Shown here piece by piece: positions 61,535 through 64,000 of a stretch of DNA of 64,000 nt. The stretch lies in assembly GCA_965276825.1 (NCBI GenBank), contig OZ255630.1, forward strand, positions 2,914,001 through 2,978,000, given 5' to 3'. Origin of the DNA: G965276765 sp965276825. Its GTDB lineage: Bacteria; Actinomycetota; Acidimicrobiia; Acidimicrobiales; Palsa-688. Made by a program: the position numbers and the translations under genes. Below the pieces are notes generated by a model. It did no database searches. It was not told the origin of the DNA and was given only the letters and a program-made list of their open reading frames with translations. The stretch's first letter is position 1. The number at the start of each line of letters is the position of its first letter.

Positions 61535-62257
61535 ATGACCGACCACCGTGAAACGCAAGTGACTCCCGCCGGGATTGGCAGCCGACGAGCCCAGGGCGCC
61601 ATGGCCTATCTCGACCACGACCAGTTACTGGCATCGCACGCTGAGACCGTCAACACTCCACGGCGTCGCTACGGGCTCGGTGCCAAGATTCTCTTTGGCG
61701 TACTCAATCTGGTCTACGGAAAGCAGCGCACACTTTCGAAGTTCAAGGTCATCGAGCTGGTCGCTCGTGTCCCCTACCAGGCCTGGGAGCAGGTGGCCTA
61801 CGTCGCCATCACGCAAACCCACACCCACCCCGATTTCGCCCGCCGGGTCTTCGACCGGGTCACCGAGAGCCGCGGCCAAGAAGACAACGAGCAGTGGCAC
61901 CTGCTCATTCTCGAAGAGCTGATCACCAAGGAAGGCACTCGCGAGAGCTGGGTCAAGTTCACCGTCATCCCCCAAGCCCTGGCCTTCGTGTACTACCAGC
62001 TGTCCTGGCTGCTCTACGTGGTCCACCCTGCGTGGAGCTACCGGCTCAACGCAGATTTCGAGGACCACGCCGAGCACGAGTACGCCCACCTGGTCGATGA
62101 GCACCCCGAGTGGGAGGAGCAGCCCTTCGAGAGCGCGTTCGCCGCCGACTACGCCCGCCTCGACACCCTTGCTGACCTCTTCCGCCAGATCGGCTACGAC
62201 GAGCGTGTCCACAAACAAGAGAGCCTGGCCGCCATGGACCGCCCACGCTTCGCCTGA
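61535..62257 (+). CDS. Alternative oxidase (AOX/PTOX)-family diiron protein
   Basis: A 240-residue protein that should bind a diiron centre in a four-helix bundle at the membrane face and oxidise quinol with O2. Candidate ligands sit in the family's order: VIELVARVP (Glu, as in LET), GQEDNEQWHLLI (Glu and His, as in NERMH), ADFEDHAEHEYAHL (Glu, as in LEEEA) and IGYDERVHKQESL (Glu and His, as in DEAHH). The hydrophobic hairpin VIPQALAFVYYQLSWLLYVV lies between. ATG 61535 follows GAGGGGG. It lies 122 bp upstream of a cytochrome b/molybdoenzyme fusion on the same strand. An intact gene just outside the insertion sequence. Confidence 0.82.
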   Translation: MTDHRETQVTPAGIGSRRAQGAMAYLDHDQLLASHAETVNTPRRRYGLGAKILFGVLNLVYGKQRTLSKFKVIELVARVPYQAWEQVAYVAITQTHTHPDFARRVFDRVTESRGQEDNEQWHLLILEELITKEGTRESWVKFTVIPQALAFVYYQLSWLLYVVHPAWSYRLNADFEDHAEHEYAHLVDEHPEWEEQPFESAFAADYARLDTLADLFRQIGYDERVHKQESLAAMDRPRFA

Positions 62258-62378
62258 CCATCAACGTCGCGGTCCAACCGGATGTCCGCCGCAGTGTTGC
62301 GGTTAGGGTGACGAACCGGGGTCCTACTTCCTCCGGCCCTTGGGGGCGGGCACCTCTTGTCACCGGGTGAGGAGCGCT

Positions 62379-64000
62379 ATGGGTGTCGACGCTGAACCTG
62401 TTCCTGAGGATCTGCCTGCTCCAGCGCCGTCGAGCGTGTCTCCTGAGGCCGTTCGCAGCTACCGGTCACAGCTGACACCGGGGGAGGAGACCATCGACCC
62501 CGCGACGTGGGCGGGATCCGTCCCCCAGGCCACGGGTATCGCTCCCCGGGTGCGAGTGGGGCGGACCAAGTGGTTCAACCTGTTGTGGTTGCTCCCGATC
62601 GGCCTGGTGCTCCTCATCGTGGCGATCGCTGTCGCCAAAGGTCTGCGGGGCGATCCCGCGATCCAACGGTTCATCCGCCGCTACCCGGGCACCAACTACT
62701 CGGCCGGGGCGATGGCGGCGACGGGCTTCCCGGCGTGGCTGCGATGGCAGCACTTCTTCAACCTGTTCTTCCTGTTGTTCATGATCCGCTCCGGAGTGCA
62801 GATCCTCTCCGACCATCCTCGGCTGTACTGGACCCGGCACTCGACCCCGGGTCGGGACTGGTTCCGGATCCAGAAACCGGTGCCGCCCGATCCTCTGTGG
62901 ACGGCCAAGCAGGACTCCATCAGCCTTCCCGGCCAGGTCGGCCTCCCGGGGCTCCGCCACTCCATCGGCCTGGCCCGGTGGTGGCATCTCAGCATCGACA
63001 TGTTGTGGCTGGTCAACGGTCTCGTCTTCTACGTCTTGTTGTTCGTCACTCCTCAGTGGGAGCGTCTCGTGCCGACCAGCTGGAGTGTGTTCCCCGATGC
63101 GTTGTCGGTGATGATCCAGTACCTGTCGTTGAACTGGCCGGTCGAGAACACCTGGGTGGCCTACAACGGTCTGCAACTGATCGCCTACTTCGTCACCATC
63201 TTCGTTGCCGCCCCCTTGGCGCTGGTCACCGGGTTGGGGATGTCCCCCGCCCTGTCCGCCCGCTTCAAGCGGATCAGCAAGGTCTTCAGCATCCAAACCG
63301 CCCGATCCCTGCACTTCCTGGTCCTCGTCTACTTCTTAGGCTTCATCGTCGTTCACGTCTCCCTGGTCTTCGCTACCGGCCTGCTGGTCAACCTCAACCA
63401 CGTCTACGCCGGGCGCACCGACCGCAGTTGGGACGGGTTCTGGATCTTCGCGGTGTCAATGGTCGTTGTCATCGTCGGTTGGGTAGCAGCCACCCCGTTC
63501 ACCCTCCGCCACCCCCGGGCGGTGCAACGCGCCGGCCAAGCGATCATCGGCCCGCTTCAACATCTCTTCGAGCACGTCGACCCCAAACCGGGCGAGTACA
63601 CCGAGAAAGACATCTCCCCGTACTTCTGGCACAACGGCCAGTACCCCGACTCCGACGAATACAAGCACCTCTTCGACGGGCATTTCTCCAGCTGGCGGCT
63701 ACGAATCAACGGCCTGGTCGAGCGTCCCGTCGAGCTCGACCTGCTCCAGCTGCGGGCCTTGCCGCATCACGAGCAGATCACCCAGCACTTCTGCATCCAA
63801 GGATGGTCCGGTGTCGCCAAGTGGGGAGGGGTGTCGATGCGGACCATCATGGACCTCGTCGTGCCGAGCCCTGAGGCCAGGTGGGTGGTCTTCTACTCCC
63901 TCGGCGAGGGAGCCGACAAGGGCGTCTACTACGATGCCCACCCGATCGAGCACATGGCCCATCATCTCACCATGGTCGCCTACGACATGAACGACCAGCC
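62379..64000 (+). CDS. Cytochrome b561-type membrane domain fused to a sulfite-oxidase-fold molybdoenzyme, 3' end outside window
   Basis: At least 540 residues, open to the window edge. ATG 62379 follows GTGAGGAG. A soluble 60-residue N-terminus is followed by four or five membrane helices: NLLWLLPIGLVLLIVAIAVA, LRWQHFFNLFFLLFMIRSGV, WWHLSIDMLWLVNGLVFYVL, LIAYFVTIFVAAPLALVTGL and LHFLVLVYFLGFIVVHVSLV. Histidines in RWQHFF, RWWHLS, RSLHFLV and VVHVSLV fit heme b ligation as in FdnI or thiosulfate-reductase b subunits. From about residue 440 a molybdopterin domain (LRINGLVERPVELDLLQLRA) has the Mo-ligand Cys in HFCIQGWSGVAKWGGV. Likely substrate is sulfite, a sulfoxide or a related oxyanion, passing electrons to or from quinone. 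Confidence 0.85.
   Translation, partial: MGVDAEPVPEDLPAPAPSSVSPEAVRSYRSQLTPGEETIDPATWAGSVPQATGIAPRVRVGRTKWFNLLWLLPIGLVLLIVAIAVAKGLRGDPAIQRFIRRYPGTNYSAGAMAATGFPAWLRWQHFFNLFFLLFMIRSGVQILSDHPRLYWTRHSTPGRDWFRIQKPVPPDPLWTAKQDSISLPGQVGLPGLRHSIGLARWWHLSIDMLWLVNGLVFYVLLFVTPQWERLVPTSWSVFPDALSVMIQYLSLNWPVENTWVAYNGLQLIAYFVTIFVAAPLALVTGLGMSPALSARFKRISKVFSIQTARSLHFLVLVYFLGFIVVHVSLVFATGLLVNLNHVYAGRTDRSWDGFWIFAVSMVVVIVGWVAATPFTLRHPRAVQRAGQAIIGPLQHLFEHVDPKPGEYTEKDISPYFWHNGQYPDSDEYKHLFDGHFSSWRLRINGLVERPVELDLLQLRALPHHEQITQHFCIQGWSGVAKWGGVSMRTIMDLVVPSPEARWVVFYSLGEGADKGVYYDAHPIEHMAHHLTMVAYDMNDQ

Noticed and set aside
62507..63874. 455-residue plus-strand frame starting at 62507
   Set aside because: Arg/Pro/His-rich shadow of the membrane cytochrome b/molybdoenzyme fusion read in another frame from ATG 62379.

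Overview
The window is a high-GC (roughly 70% or more by eye) bacterial chromosome segment with many GTG starts and 4-bp GTGA gene overlaps. Several families point to an actinobacterium, possibly class Acidimicrobiia (the class is my inference): a maleylpyruvate-isomerase-fold enzyme usually tied to mycothiol, several F420/deazaflavin-type enzymes, an NDMA-dependent alcohol dehydrogenase, a DivIVA/Wag31-like coiled-coil protein, and a surface protein ending in LASTG, the sorting motif expected for class E sortases.

Positions 1-50.4 kb are mostly intact chromosome. From left to right: a truncated MFS pump; redox enzymes (DsbA-fold, SDR); a DivIVA-like protein divergent from a double YbjQ protein across a tandem-repeat promoter region; a proline-catabolism operon (bifunctional PutA plus a fused FAD/Fe-S dehydrogenase, 6.5-12.9 kb); a Ddn-family gene broken by an internal duplication; an NDMA-type alcohol dehydrogenase; a MoxR/VWA pair; an LLM oxidoreductase/nitroreductase pair; an S9 peptidase; an aldehyde dehydrogenase; and a roughly 2,900-residue secreted DUF11-repeat protein (23.1-31.9 kb). 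Then come an MFS exporter, an Asp-box protein coupled to a MoaD/ThiS-like sulfur carrier, a membrane Ser/Thr kinase, two divergent citrate synthases flanking a GATC-rich dyad (one carries a DNA-binding domain), CorA, a PP2C/FHA-HTH phospho-signalling pair, Ogt, and a CCSEP-tailed B12-radical SAM protein coupled to an ATP-grasp ligase and divergent from an NfuA-type Fe-S carrier.

Positions 50.4-60 kb are a zone of decay. I see remnants of an ECF sigma factor, a ClpX-type zinc-finger protein, AddB- and AddA-type nucleases, a sensor histidine kinase with a 7-bp repeat tract, half of an MFS pump, a tRNA-Arg-like element and an Asp-box protein cut by an insertion sequence. Most reconstructed frameshifts have the same sign. 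A few short intact genes (P-loop kinase, membrane and secreted proteins) lie between them.

An apparently complete IS256-family element (60034-61495) closes this zone. To its right lie an alternative-oxidase-family diiron protein and a fused cytochrome b561/sulfite-oxidase-type molybdoenzyme that runs off the window. Together these suggest a small quinone-linked respiratory module. No CRISPR array, rRNA operon or replication origin was seen.
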